DNA of 36,347 bases from positions 1 to 36,347 of the IMG/VR virus record IMGVR_UViG_3300043410_000078, one strand, 5' to 3'. Position 1 is the first letter of the stretch; every line of letters begins with the position of its first letter. Source of the DNA: a virus. Under the pieces are notes generated by a model that was not told the DNA's origin, searched no databases, and saw nothing but the letters and a program-made list of their open reading frames with translations. Below, piece after piece: positions 14,604-22,757 of the stretch. Position numbers and translations under genes: made by a program.

Positions 14604-14810
14604 ATGTCCGAGCAACTACAAAACGACATTGACGACATCGTGACAGACTTCATTCGCCGTTCAGGTGGAAAGATTGGAATGATTCGTCCTGATGAATTAG
14701 CCACCATGATTCGTGAAGCAGCCAGCCGTGGAGCAATGGCTGGATGGCTTGGTGGTGTTAAGCAGGAGCGTGAACACTCACGCAGCAAACAATCACAGGT
14801 GCAGAAATGA
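14604..14810 (+). CDS. Hypothetical 68-residue protein
   Basis: The ATG at 14604 is chosen because GGAGAGGAA lies just upstream; the open frame before it overlaps the preceding gene. The sequence is helical with a Gly-rich centre (RRSGGKIG, GAMAGWLGG) and a charged, Gln-rich tail. No known domain. It overlaps the next gene by 4 bases. Confidence 0.72.
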   Translation: MSEQLQNDIDDIVTDFIRRSGGKIGMIRPDELATMIREAASRGAMAGWLGGVKQEREHSRSKQSQVQK

Positions 14811-14995
14811 AAAACAGAATACAAGCTCTGCTGATGGCGCGTGAACTTGAAGCCTACCAAGCTGAAGGACCATCAAAGATTGCAACTATGCTGTGCGATT
14901 TGGTCAAGCAGCTTGAGATTTACGAGCAAGAAGTTGACTCACTGCGTGACCGTGTGAAGACTCTTGAGATGGACATCATGGAGCGTGACTTGTGA
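14807..14995 (+). CDS. Small coiled-coil protein
   Basis: Encodes 62 residues. The C-terminal half (LVKQLEIYEQEVDSLRDRVKTLEMDIM) has clear heptad spacing, so it should form a coiled-coil oligomer. ATG overlaps the previous stop (ATGA) and its own stop overlaps the next GTG. Function unknown. Confidence 0.75.
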   Translation: MKNRIQALLMARELEAYQAEGPSKIATMLCDLVKQLEIYEQEVDSLRDRVKTLEMDIMERDL

Positions 14996-15468
14996 GTCGT
15001 AAGAAATCAAAGTACAAGCCAAGAGCAGTTCGTCTTGATGCAATCACTTGGGTCATCAATGGCTTCAGGAACATCAGCGAAACAGGAGATGCAATCCTGC
15101 ACTTGAAGATCAAGAACCATGAGTCATTGGAGTGTCTGCGCAAAGGAGAAGCGCAGCGCATTGACATTGACACCATCATTGGTGCGTTCAACATTGCAGA
15201 AGCACTGGCACGAATGAAGATTGGCGATGACTACGCCAAAGAGATTAAAGCTGGTCAGGATGCTTTGCTTGAAGTTGCCAAGCGTGGCGTTAGTCGTGAT
15301 GACAAATTCATCTTGAAGGCTGCTGAACTGTCTGCCATCAACTTGACGATGGAAGTGCATGATGCACAGCTTGAAATCACAACCATTGGTGAACTTGAGA
15401 AGGCAATGGACATCGTTGCCAAGGAAATAAAAGCGCGTAAGGCACGATCAGTATTGGAGAAAACATGA
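14992..15468 (+). CDS. Conserved phage protein (SRKKSKYKPR start)
   Basis: Encodes 158 residues from GTG, overlapping the previous stop as GTGA. The basic N-terminus SRKKSKYKPRAVRLD and the later NHESLECLRKG, IDTIIGAFNIAEAL and EVHDAQLEITTI blocks are shared by proteins in many phages of Burkholderiales. It is helical throughout after residue 40. I know of no assigned function; the basic start suggests nucleic acid contact. Confidence 0.82.
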   Translation: MSRKKSKYKPRAVRLDAITWVINGFRNISETGDAILHLKIKNHESLECLRKGEAQRIDIDTIIGAFNIAEALARMKIGDDYAKEIKAGQDALLEVAKRGVSRDDKFILKAAELSAINLTMEVHDAQLEITTIGELEKAMDIVAKEIKARKARSVLEKT

Positions 15469-15608
15469 TTGACGAAGATGATGACGACTACGAAGCGTGT
15501 AGCTGGTGTGGTGGCTGCGGAGAAGGAATGTATGACGGTGCTGCTTGCCGCAAATGTCACGGAACTGGCATTGAGCCAGTAGAAAAAGAGGACGACGATT
15601 ATGAGTAA
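15465..15608 (+). CDS. 47-residue DnaJ-like zinc-ribbon micro-protein
   Basis: ATG overlaps the previous stop, with GGAG 5 bases upstream. The centre has CSWCGGCGEG and CRKCHGTG, two CxxC pairs with Gly as in the DnaJ cysteine-rich domain, so it should bind one zinc ion. Both ends are very acidic (DEDDDD, KEDDDYE). It might act as a small adaptor for a host chaperone, but only the zinc motif is actually visible. Confidence 0.75.
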   Translation: MIDEDDDDYEACSWCGGCGEGMYDGAACRKCHGTGIEPVEKEDDDYE

Positions 15609-15987
15609 AGAAGCAATGAAGCTGGCGCTTGAGGCGTTACAAGGTTCCATCGCTATCACAATGGCAAAGATTGATTTTCGAAACAAAGCCATCAAAACCC
15701 TAGAAGAAGCACTAGCCAAGCAAGATCAAAGCACGAAGTGCGTGGGTGAGCCTGTTGGAGAAATGGTTGCTTGGCCTAATGATTTTGAAAGGGTTGGTGT
15801 TGATTGGATTAGCTATGTTCCTGACGTTGGAACCAAGCTCTACACCACACCACAACAACGCACGTCACGGAGTGACATGACATGGGTTGGTCTGACGGAT
15901 GAGGAATTTGAAGCAATCTGGAAACGATATGGTTGCTATGAACTGATGCGGGAAATTGAAGCCAAACTCAAGGAGAAGAACACGTGA
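15601..15987 (+). CDS. Modular phage protein (KLALEAL / LYTTPQQ type)
   Basis: Encodes 128 residues. It begins with a helical repeat-like segment (MSKEAMKLALEALQG), followed by a beta region ending LYTTPQQR, and finishes with WVGLTDEEFEAIW and IEAKLKEKNT. This patchwork is widespread in phages of Burkholderiales and its parts are shuffled between genes. Function unknown. The final IEAKLKEKNT is repeated in the next protein. Confidence 0.82.
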   Translation: MSKEAMKLALEALQGSIAITMAKIDFRNKAIKTLEEALAKQDQSTKCVGEPVGEMVAWPNDFERVGVDWISYVPDVGTKLYTTPQQRTSRSDMTWVGLTDEEFEAIWKRYGCYELMREIEAKLKEKNT

Positions 15988-16274
15988 CAAGAGAAGACAT
16001 CATCAAAGCAACTCGCAACAGCCTGAACATCTATTCATTCACTGCCGAGGCGCTTGAGAAATTGATTGCCGCAATCCAGTCAGAACATAAATGCCAGACC
16101 TGTGAAGCGCTTGCCATAACAGTAATGATGGATCAGACGGCGCATGACACGCATACCGCAGCGCAGAGGCAATGGGTATGGCTAAGTGATGAGGAGATTG
16201 CAAAACTTGATTGTTACGACCATCTTAAATTTGCCCGTGCCATTGAAGCCAAACTCAAAGAGAAGAACACATGA
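15984..16274 (+). CDS. Modular phage protein, related C-terminus to its neighbour
   Basis: Encodes 96 residues from GTG, overlapping the previous stop as GTGA. The C-terminal third (WVWLSDEEIAKLD, then AIEAKLKEKNT) parallels the previous protein's WVGLTDEEF and EIEAKLKEKNT, suggesting duplication and replacement of the N-terminal part. A CQTC pair sits in the middle (residues 37-40). No function known. Confidence 0.78.
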   Translation: MTREDIIKATRNSLNIYSFTAEALEKLIAAIQSEHKCQTCEALAITVMMDQTAHDTHTAAQRQWVWLSDEEIAKLDCYDHLKFARAIEAKLKEKNT

Positions 16275-16480
16275 AATACATTGACCACATCGCATACCCG
16301 ATCATGCTGGCTGTCATCTACGTGCTGCTTGGCTTCGTCAAATGGGACAGCAACCCTGCCAATTGGGATTTGAAAGACAGATGGCTGTGGATTATTTGGG
16401 GATTAGCGTGGGGCTTTGCACTTCGTCAACGCATACTGCGTGAACTAGGTCGTAATCAATTCATGTGGATGCCAGAATGA
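16271..16480 (+). CDS. Small membrane protein
   Basis: Encodes 69 residues. There are two hydrophobic segments (IMLAVIYVLLGFV, about 11-23, and WLWIIWGLAWGFAL, about 38-51), followed by a basic tail (RQRILRELGR). It is probably a membrane hairpin with both ends cytoplasmic. It overlaps both neighbours by four bases. Function unknown. Confidence 0.75.
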   Translation: MKYIDHIAYPIMLAVIYVLLGFVKWDSNPANWDLKDRWLWIIWGLAWGFALRQRILRELGRNQFMWMPE

Positions 16481-16620
16481 TTCACTTTGTATTTGAAGAC
16501 ATTGCCAACATTGCACTGCTGTGCTTTTTGCTTGGCATTGGATTTATCACTTTTGTCGCTGTAGCACTTACCTACATCGCAGCTTATTTTTTAATGGAAG
16601 AATTCAATGACAACAGCTAA
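16477..16620 (+). CDS. 47-residue single-span membrane micro-protein
   Basis: ATG overlaps the previous stop. One long hydrophobic stretch covers residues 11-39 between an acidic start and an acidic tail (MEEFNDNS). No family recognised. It overlaps the next gene by 14 bases. Confidence 0.62.
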   Translation: MIHFVFEDIANIALLCFLLGIGFITFVAVALTYIAAYFLMEEFNDNS

Positions 16621-16942
16621 TCAAATTATCAACTGTTTCCATCCTGACTATGTAAAGACGCATATGTCAGAGTTCTTAACCCATGTGCAACAGCAAAACA
16701 AATACGAGAAATCGTCTCAGCACATGGCAAGTTTTGTCACCAACAAACGCAAGACAGAACCATCGCATGGGACAATTCACGGCATATCAAAGCCGCTTCA
16801 CGTCAATCGAGCATCGAGTTACAACTCAATCAATCGTGATGGCACAACGCCAAAGCAACGCGTTGAGTTAGCACCAAAAGAGTTCAAGATTTTCAGCCGC
16901 GCTGGAACAGCAAACGTTAAACCTAAAGGAAAGAAAAAATGA
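16607..16942 (+). CDS. Hypothetical basic protein
   Basis: Encodes 111 residues. The C-terminal half is basic and low in complexity and ends KPKGKKK. The middle is rich in Ser, Asn and His. The look is of a nucleic-acid-binding or disordered protein. Not recognised. Confidence 0.72.
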   Translation: MTTANQIINCFHPDYVKTHMSEFLTHVQQQNKYEKSSQHMASFVTNKRKTEPSHGTIHGISKPLHVNRASSYNSINRDGTTPKQRVELAPKEFKIFSRAGTANVKPKGKKK

Positions 16943-17241
16943 GTTACGCACACACAGAGATGAACGTCATTGTTTGGGGAACCAAGCGTGGAATCATTCA
17001 AAATAGCACTGCACTTGCACAGGCAAACAAGACGCAAGAAGAAGTCAATGAGTTGTTCCAAGCAATTCACAGCAAAGACAAAGCTGCAATGGCTGACGCT
17101 TATGGCGACATCATGGTCACGCTTGTCATGGGCGCTGCTATCGCTGACCTTGACTTACAAACTTGCTTTGAGTTGGCATATCAGGAGATCAAGGACCGCA
17201 AAGGTTCTTTGAACGCTGATGGCATTTGGGTTAAGGAGTAA
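16939..17241 (+). CDS. MazG-like NTP pyrophosphohydrolase
   Basis: Encodes 100 residues. TQEEVNELFQAI (Glu34, Glu35, Glu38) and MADAYGDIMVTL (Asp53, Asp57) match the EExxE...ExxD metal site of all-alpha NTP pyrophosphatases. The ADGIWVKE end is typical of phage members. In place of the second-motif Glu there is Ala54; I recall the same change in other phage homologues, so activity is uncertain. Phage MazG proteins are thought to alter nucleotide or (p)ppGpp pools. Confidence 0.82.
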   Translation: MSYAHTEMNVIVWGTKRGIIQNSTALAQANKTQEEVNELFQAIHSKDKAAMADAYGDIMVTLVMGAAIADLDLQTCFELAYQEIKDRKGSLNADGIWVKE

Positions 17242-17244
17242 GTC

Positions 17245-17430
17245 ATGGGTAAAGGCAGCGCAAGACGCAAAGAAGATACAGACAAAATTATCAGTAATTG
17301 GGACGCAATCTTTGGAAAGAAAGACAAGAAAAATGACGGACAACGTGAACAATCCGAAACACTACAACAGCCACCCGTCAGGGATTCAGGCAATCCAAGT
17401 GACGGAACACATGAACTTTTGTCTCGGTAA
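17245..17430 (+). CDS. MGKGS-type small phage protein with extended overlapping tail
   Basis: Encodes 61 residues with a strong ribosome site (AAGGAG, 6 bases). The first 28 residues (MGKGSARR, then NWDAIFGKK) match a widespread tiny phage family that usually stops soon after FGKK. Here the frame runs on for another 30 residues across the start of the DUF3310 gene in a different frame. The tail is Gln/Ser/Pro-rich and may be an accidental extension. Function unknown. Confidence 0.72.
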   Translation: MGKGSARRKEDTDKIISNWDAIFGKKDKKNDGQREQSETLQQPPVRDSGNPSDGTHELLSR

Positions 17431-17536
17431 CGCGATGAAGTACATCTGGAGAGCCGATCTAAAGCACGATGCAATCGAAGACTTAGAGAAGGCTGTCTGG
17501 TACATCAATCGTGAGATTGAAAGACGTAAGCGATGA
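17333..17536 (+). CDS. DUF3310 (SaV-like) protein
   Basis: Encodes 67 residues. The start at ATG 17333 gives the family's NNPKHYNSHP beginning; MNFCLGNAMKYIWRADLKH and AIEDLEKAVWYINREIER complete the standard pattern. The family is common in phages and is sometimes called a nucleotide kinase, but that activity is not established. It overlaps the MGKGS gene by 98 bases in another frame and the next gene by four. Confidence 0.88.
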   Translation: MTDNVNNPKHYNSHPSGIQAIQVTEHMNFCLGNAMKYIWRADLKHDAIEDLEKAVWYINREIERRKR

Positions 17537-17907
17537 AATCAGTTCAGCGTCCAAGACTCATCAAAGCAATCATGGATGAACCTTTGACAGCGATGGAAGT
17601 GTCAAAGGTTATTCACTGTCATGTGCGTAACGCAAGAGCAATCTTGCGTCAACTCTATCTCGATGGAAGCGTATTCATACAAGAATGGCATCCTTCTGAG
17701 TACCAAGGAATCCCGACTGCTGCTTACCGTTTTGGCATTGGTGTTGACGCTAAAAAGCCAAGACCAATGACAAACACTGAGCGAGTTCGTAAGATGCGCG
17801 AGAAGGAAGACGTAGAGAAGAAAGCGTTTCGACTAGCTAGAGAGCGCCAACTCAAAAGGAAAGTTAGACGCGACCCTCTGACTGCTGCTTTCTTTGGGTC
17901 AGCTTAA
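17533..17907 (+). CDS. Winged-helix DNA-binding protein
   Basis: Encodes 124 residues and is the last gene of the rightward unit. Residues 8-70 look like a winged helix: LIKAIMDEPLTAMEVSKVIHCHVRNARAILRQLYLDGSVFI, then an AAYRFG strand. The C-terminal 50 residues are a highly charged helix (RVRKMREKEDVEKKAFRLARERQLKRK). It is probably a transcription regulator. Its target is unknown; late-gene control is one possibility. Confidence 0.75.
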   Translation: MKSVQRPRLIKAIMDEPLTAMEVSKVIHCHVRNARAILRQLYLDGSVFIQEWHPSEYQGIPTAAYRFGIGVDAKKPRPMTNTERVRKMREKEDVEKKAFRLARERQLKRKVRRDPLTAAFFGSA

Positions 17908-17971
17908 TAGAGAAGACAGCAGTATGAATCATTGCGCTTTCGCCAAGTTCAGTGACTGCTGCCATGTTTTA
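17908..17971. terminator. Convergent intergenic region with possible bidirectional terminator
   Basis: CAGCAGT (17917-17923) and ACTGCTG (17955-17961) form a 7-base stem around a loop holding a smaller GCG-CTTT-CGC stem. TTTT follows on the rightward side. It is the only gap between the ends of the two units, so termination is expected here, but the T-run is weak. Confidence 0.35.
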
Positions 17972-19471
17972 CTAATCTAACAAACCTTTGTTCATGTAGT
18001 AGCCAGCTTGATTGAAGTGAAGCAAATCTTCTGGCTTTACATCAAGACCATACTTAGCACCAGTTGGGTCGTATTCATATGGGAAGTATTGTCTACGTTC
18101 TTCTGGAGTTAGATTCATACGTCTTTCAGTCAAACGTGCTTCTGCTTCTCCCATAAGATTTTTGTAAAGTGTTTTTTGATCTGATGGGAAAGACGCAATG
18201 TCTTTTCTCATAGCCCAATCCATAACTTGTGGATTTGTACTATGTCCTAAGTTGTCACGAACCCATTTTGCTGCTTCAGATGGAGTTTCTCCAGCTTGCA
18301 GTCTGGCTCCAATAATCTTGGCAGTATTCATTTCAGATTCAGATGGAAACATTGATGGACTTCCACCAATTCCAAAACCTTCACGCTCCTGAATCGCGTG
18401 TTGCAATTCATGTAGTGTGATTGTTCTTGATGATGGCGATAATCCAACTCCACCTTCTCCAGTTCCAACTAAAGAGTATTGAAGGTCTTGATACTCATTG
18501 CTTAATGCTCTTGCTTTTTTCTCTAAATTTGGATTGACTAATCCTTTTATGTCTTGTCCTGATTCATCAGCTTTTTCAAGCGCATCGTTGTATGACTTCC
18601 ATTCATCACTTGTTCTAAAGTCATCCCATTTTTTCTTTGCGGAATCAACTGCTTGTTGCTGTGTATCAGTCAATAACCCACGCTGATATTTGCCTTGGTT
18701 ATATGAAACAGAGTCTGTTGCTGGATAGTACGTTGCAAGCACATCTGTATTGATATTGCTATTAAATGAACCACCAACATTCTTCAACTCTGGATAAGCC
18801 TTATAAAGTTCTGGATGCTCTAATGCTTGAGACATTTTCCAAGATGGAACATCTCCATATTCGTCAATGTATTCTGTTGGAAGTCTTCCAGTAAGAATCT
18901 TTGATTCTTTGTCGCTGATTTCTTGTCTCCACTGACCATCAGCGCCTTTTATTGTTCCTGTTTCTTTCCAAATTTCTTGTGGAGTCTTTTCCTTTGATGC
19001 CATGTTTTCTGCTTTAAATGCAAGTTTCTTGTCAAACATTGGCGACTCAGCACCAATAAACATACGCATAGGCTGTGGAGTAATCGAAGCCAATGGACCA
19101 CGACCATAAACCATTGCTTCGTTTACTGTATTACCAAGCAATCCACCAGCACCTTTGACGAGTTCAACAGGACCACGCGGATTCATTGCAGCACCAAGCT
19201 GCTCCATGCCAGAAGTCTCCATGCGTGGATTCGATACGCGTGGAATGTTTGACAGAATCTGCTCAGTTGTTGGTGCTGCTGGCGCTGATTCCAACAGGCT
19301 TTGCATCTTTTGTGGCAAACGTGGCGTGATGTACTGACGACCTAATGCGTTAATGTCACCAAGCAAACCAACTGGCGCAGCAGTAAAACCACGACCAAGA
19401 GACTCTGCGTTGCTCAAAGAGCCACGCAGTGCATCCATCAAAAGACTATCTGAATATTGGTTTGCTGGCAT
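17972..19471 (-). CDS. Virion protein with HELQH zinc-metalloprotease domain
   Basis: Encodes 499 residues and is the last gene of the leftward unit. Residues 354-358 are HELQH within TLHELQHAIQEREGF, an HExxH zinc site. GEAEARLTERRMNLTPEERR (from residue 441) supplies a probable third ligand Glu and is the conserved end block of metalloprotease-like domains in large polyvalent phage proteins. The N-terminal 150 residues are Ala/Gly/Pro-rich, like the ejection proteins upstream. It may be packaged and injected, cutting a host or virion target. The target is unknown. Confidence 0.75.
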   Translation of the reverse strand: MPANQYSDSLLMDALRGSLSNAESLGRGFTAAPVGLLGDINALGRQYITPRLPQKMQSLLESAPAAPTTEQILSNIPRVSNPRMETSGMEQLGAAMNPRGPVELVKGAGGLLGNTVNEAMVYGRGPLASITPQPMRMFIGAESPMFDKKLAFKAENMASKEKTPQEIWKETGTIKGADGQWRQEISDKESKILTGRLPTEYIDEYGDVPSWKMSQALEHPELYKAYPELKNVGGSFNSNINTDVLATYYPATDSVSYNQGKYQRGLLTDTQQQAVDSAKKKWDDFRTSDEWKSYNDALEKADESGQDIKGLVNPNLEKKARALSNEYQDLQYSLVGTGEGGVGLSPSSRTITLHELQHAIQEREGFGIGGSPSMFPSESEMNTAKIIGARLQAGETPSEAAKWVRDNLGHSTNPQVMDWAMRKDIASFPSDQKTLYKNLMGEAEARLTERRMNLTPEERRQYFPYEYDPTGAKYGLDVKPEDLLHFNQAGYYMNKGLLD

Positions 19472-19474
19472 TGA

Positions 19475-21403
19475 TTAACGTCCCAAAAGTCCACCAGAAA
19501 TATCACCACCTTGACTGCCAGCAGTGATTGCTGCTGCTGATGGTACAGCGCGTTGTGCTTGTCCAAACATCTGAGTCACACGATCTTGCAGCATCTTGAT
19601 GCCGCTTTGATCTTTCAAGGCGTTCAGAACAAACTTAGGGTCTTCCGACACCAAGATTTGAGCAACCTGTGCGCGTTGTGCATCAGACAATGTTGGAGTT
19701 GCTTTGTCCAAAGCCTTCTTTGCAACTGTCAACATACTTGAAACATTGCCACCAAGTGCAGATGAAATCTCTTGTGCAGAAATGTTCATACCAACACGGT
19801 TTGCGTTCATTGCAGTTGGTGCAGTAGAAGAACCACCAAGAACAGCAGTTGCAGCACGTTGAGATTGCGATGCACGACCAACTGTTTCAAGCATTGAATC
19901 AATCTGGTCTTGTGGGAAGATTGTTCGCAGAATCTGACCTTCTTTAGAAGCAGGGTCTTCAATCTTTTGCATCAGAGTTTTACCAGCACCAAGGCTTGAT
20001 TTGTTACGCAAAGCATCCATCACACCAGCGCGGAACGCTTTTGCTGCACCTTCACTCTTTGATGCCAAGTTTTCAAAGTCGTACTGAATCTCGTCAGCAC
20101 TCTTGGTGAATACCTTACGACCAGCATCAAAAGATTCTGAAGCCAGACGGTTTGAAGCAACTGTTTCACGCGCAGTACGCAAAGCCAAAGAAGATTTGTC
20201 CAACTCACCACGAAGTGCGAGTTCAGCTTTGCCAAGGTTTGTACCAACTCCACCATTGCCAGATGAAAACGCTGCGTTCTTAGCGTTAGCAACGCCACGA
20301 CGAATTATCTCCATGTCTTCAAGCGTAGGCATCTTGTCCCATTTGACGTTACCAGTTTCATCAACTGACCAAAATGGAGTCTTACCAGTTGCTGAACGAT
20401 AAAAGTCATTGATGGCTTTACCGCTTTCAGGAGTACGCTTCAACGCATCAGTTGCAGCGTTAATCATGTCACCATTTACAACGCCACCTTGTGCATAAGC
20501 CGATTTGTAAAGTTGATCTTCAACCTTGCCGAGTTCTTTTTCACCAGCGCGATATGACTTCAAGACGTTGGTGTCCAACTCTCCTGCCAAGCCTTGTTGC
20601 AACTCATTCATTGCTTGACCACGCAAAGCTGGTGGACGTTCAGTCAAAGCCTTCTTCAGAATAGTTGATGCCTGACCACCACCACGCGCATAGACGCGAA
20701 CAGCGTCTTGCAGGGTAGCGTTCTCAGCCATGATTTCACCATTAGCGATTTTCTGAACCAACTCATCTGGTGTCAGACCAGTTTCAGTTGTTAATCGTTG
20801 GATTTCATTCTCAACAACTTTCGCGCCACGGTCACCAACACGACGACGAACTGTGTCAATCACGCCAGTAACCAGACCACCAACAGCTTTTACAGCTTGC
20901 TGTGCAACTGGAGCCATCAAAGAACCTTCGACAGCGCCGCCAACAGCACGTTTCAGACGGTCAGCAATGTCGTTTTCACCGCTTGCAGCACCAGCAACAC
21001 CGCCTTGTGCTGCACCCATAGCCATCAAACGACCTAAAGCTGGAGCAGCTTGAGCAGCACCTTCAACCAGAGATGCGCCACCAGTGAATGGAGCCATTGC
21101 TACAGCAGGAGCCAATGCTCCTGTAAGTTCGTATGAAGTCGATTCAACTGGATATGCCTTTTGGTACACAGCCAACTTCTGACGAATCTGGTTCAATTCA
21201 TCTTGATACTTCGTGCCAAACATTGCTGAACGAGCAGCAGCCTCTGCTTCATCAGCCGTGTTCAGTGTTGCACCTTGAGCAAACTGACGAATACGCTGAG
21301 TCTCAGGAGCAGGAAGCTGCGAAAGCAACTTGATCTTTTCCTCTTGGCTGATGCCATCAGGAAACTCCACAAAGCCGTAGCCTTCAACCATTTCTCTAGA
21401 CAT
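19475..21403 (-). CDS. Large ejection (internal virion) protein
   Basis: Encodes 642 residues. Residues 93-160 form a Gly/Ala-rich hydrophobic stretch (LTGALAPAVAMAPFTGGASLVEGA and beyond) of the sort that could cross a membrane during DNA injection. The rest is helical and Gln/Lys-rich. The position after the gp10-like gene, in series with two other Ala/Gly-rich proteins, matches the ejection-protein block (gp7, gp16, gp20) of P22-like phages, although I see no direct sequence match to those. The C-terminus ends SQGGDISGGLLGR. Confidence 0.72.
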   Translation of the reverse strand: MSREMVEGYGFVEFPDGISQEEKIKLLSQLPAPETQRIRQFAQGATLNTADEAEAAARSAMFGTKYQDELNQIRQKLAVYQKAYPVESTSYELTGALAPAVAMAPFTGGASLVEGAAQAAPALGRLMAMGAAQGGVAGAASGENDIADRLKRAVGGAVEGSLMAPVAQQAVKAVGGLVTGVIDTVRRRVGDRGAKVVENEIQRLTTETGLTPDELVQKIANGEIMAENATLQDAVRVYARGGGQASTILKKALTERPPALRGQAMNELQQGLAGELDTNVLKSYRAGEKELGKVEDQLYKSAYAQGGVVNGDMINAATDALKRTPESGKAINDFYRSATGKTPFWSVDETGNVKWDKMPTLEDMEIIRRGVANAKNAAFSSGNGGVGTNLGKAELALRGELDKSSLALRTARETVASNRLASESFDAGRKVFTKSADEIQYDFENLASKSEGAAKAFRAGVMDALRNKSSLGAGKTLMQKIEDPASKEGQILRTIFPQDQIDSMLETVGRASQSQRAATAVLGGSSTAPTAMNANRVGMNISAQEISSALGGNVSSMLTVAKKALDKATPTLSDAQRAQVAQILVSEDPKFVLNALKDQSGIKMLQDRVTQMFGQAQRAVPSAAAITAGSQGGDISGGLLGR

Positions 21404-21412
21404 AGTGTCGCC

Positions 21413-22750
21413 TTATTCAAAAACCCAAGAGCCGTTCTTAAACTTCCATGTGCCTTGGTTTGCAGCAGGAGCAACTGTATTTTCCTTCAAGTTCTTCTGC
21501 ATCAACTCTTTGCTTGTCAACTCTGGTGGTTTGACGTAAGGCTGGAAGATTGACTTAACAGCAGACTGTGGCATATATTGACCAAGCAATTCAGCCTTGC
21601 GAGCAGCTTGCTTGTTGTATGCGTCAATCGCTACGTTTGCAGATGAACGAGCCAAGTTAGCCAAGTCCAATCGTGCTTGCTCACTGCCAACACCACCAGC
21701 TTGAATCTTGTCCAAATAACCCTGCATACGGTCAGCCATACCTTGCATCTGTGCAGCAGCATTTGCTTCACCTTGCATAACAGCAGAATTCGGGTCAAGC
21801 GCCTTGATGGACTTGATAAGAACACCATAATCAGATATGCCACCTTGACCAGTTGTCACCAAGTCTTTGACGATGCCATAAGACTGCAAGATGCTTTCAA
21901 CTGGAGCGCGGTAGTTCTTATCCCAATCCTGTGCAGCAGTGCTGATTTGCTCTGGCTTCATGGCTGGAGCCATGCCACCAGCGTAAGCTGGAGCGCCACC
22001 ACCAGCAGCAGGAGCGCCGCCAGCAGCAGGAACATTACCAGCACCAGCAACTGCTTTTGCGGTACGAGTTGGAACAACGCCTAATGGATTGTTCATGTCA
22101 ATCAACTGCTTACCACCAGCAGGAGTCTCGATATATTGGTAGTCAGGACGATATGTAATCTTGACTTCACCAGTTGGAGCCTTGAAGCCCAAAGTGCCTG
22201 ATGGCAAACCAAGTTGAGCAATATCGTCATTTGTCAACTGAGTGAACTGAGTGTTAGTCATCTTCAGAATCTCACCCATTGCTTCTTTTCGTGGCATCTG
22301 ACGCAGAATTGCAGCCTGTGTTGGTGTCACGTTGAAACCACCAATGTTGACCATGCCTTCTGGAGTAGCAGTACCACCAGCAGGAACACCACCAACTCCA
22401 GCAGGAGCAGCGCCACCAGCAGCAACTGGTGCTGTTGGAACAATGCCACCACCAGCAGCCCAATCAGCGTTCATCTTCGCTTCGCGCAACTTTTCACGCG
22501 CCAATAATGTCTGAATTGCACCTTGCTGTGCAGTTGAATAGCCTTGTTGACCAGCTTGCAAAGCACCGCCAAGAGCCTGACCAAGTGAAATTGGACGTGC
22601 GCTAGGACCACCAGCTTGCATCAAAGCTGCTGCTGCTTGCAGCATACCTTGTTGCTGAATGTCATTTGTCATCTCTGGTGTCATGTAGTCTTCAAGACCA
22701 CTTCCACCTTGACCAAAGAGTAAACCACCAAAACCTTGAGTTGCCATCAT
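21413..22750 (-). CDS. Ejection-type virion protein with Pro/Ala/Gly linkers
   Basis: Encodes 445 residues. Two long low-complexity linkers of Ala, Gly and Pro (about 100-130 and 235-265) separate a helical N-terminal part, a compact middle (NIGGFNVTPTQAAILRQMP) and a helical C-terminal part. The end, GTWKFKNGSWVFE, resembles a small beta repeat. Two ATG codons stand in tandem; the second (22747) is better spaced from AAGGAG. Order and composition suggest an internal virion protein that leaves the capsid with the DNA. Confidence 0.68.
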   Translation of the reverse strand: MMATQGFGGLLFGQGGSGLEDYMTPEMTNDIQQQGMLQAAAALMQAGGPSARPISLGQALGGALQAGQQGYSTAQQGAIQTLLAREKLREAKMNADWAAGGGIVPTAPVAAGGAAPAGVGGVPAGGTATPEGMVNIGGFNVTPTQAAILRQMPRKEAMGEILKMTNTQFTQLTNDDIAQLGLPSGTLGFKAPTGEVKITYRPDYQYIETPAGGKQLIDMNNPLGVVPTRTAKAVAGAGNVPAAGGAPAAGGGAPAYAGGMAPAMKPEQISTAAQDWDKNYRAPVESILQSYGIVKDLVTTGQGGISDYGVLIKSIKALDPNSAVMQGEANAAAQMQGMADRMQGYLDKIQAGGVGSEQARLDLANLARSSANVAIDAYNKQAARKAELLGQYMPQSAVKSIFQPYVKPPELTSKELMQKNLKENTVAPAANQGTWKFKNGSWVFE

Positions 22751-22757
22751 TTACTCC

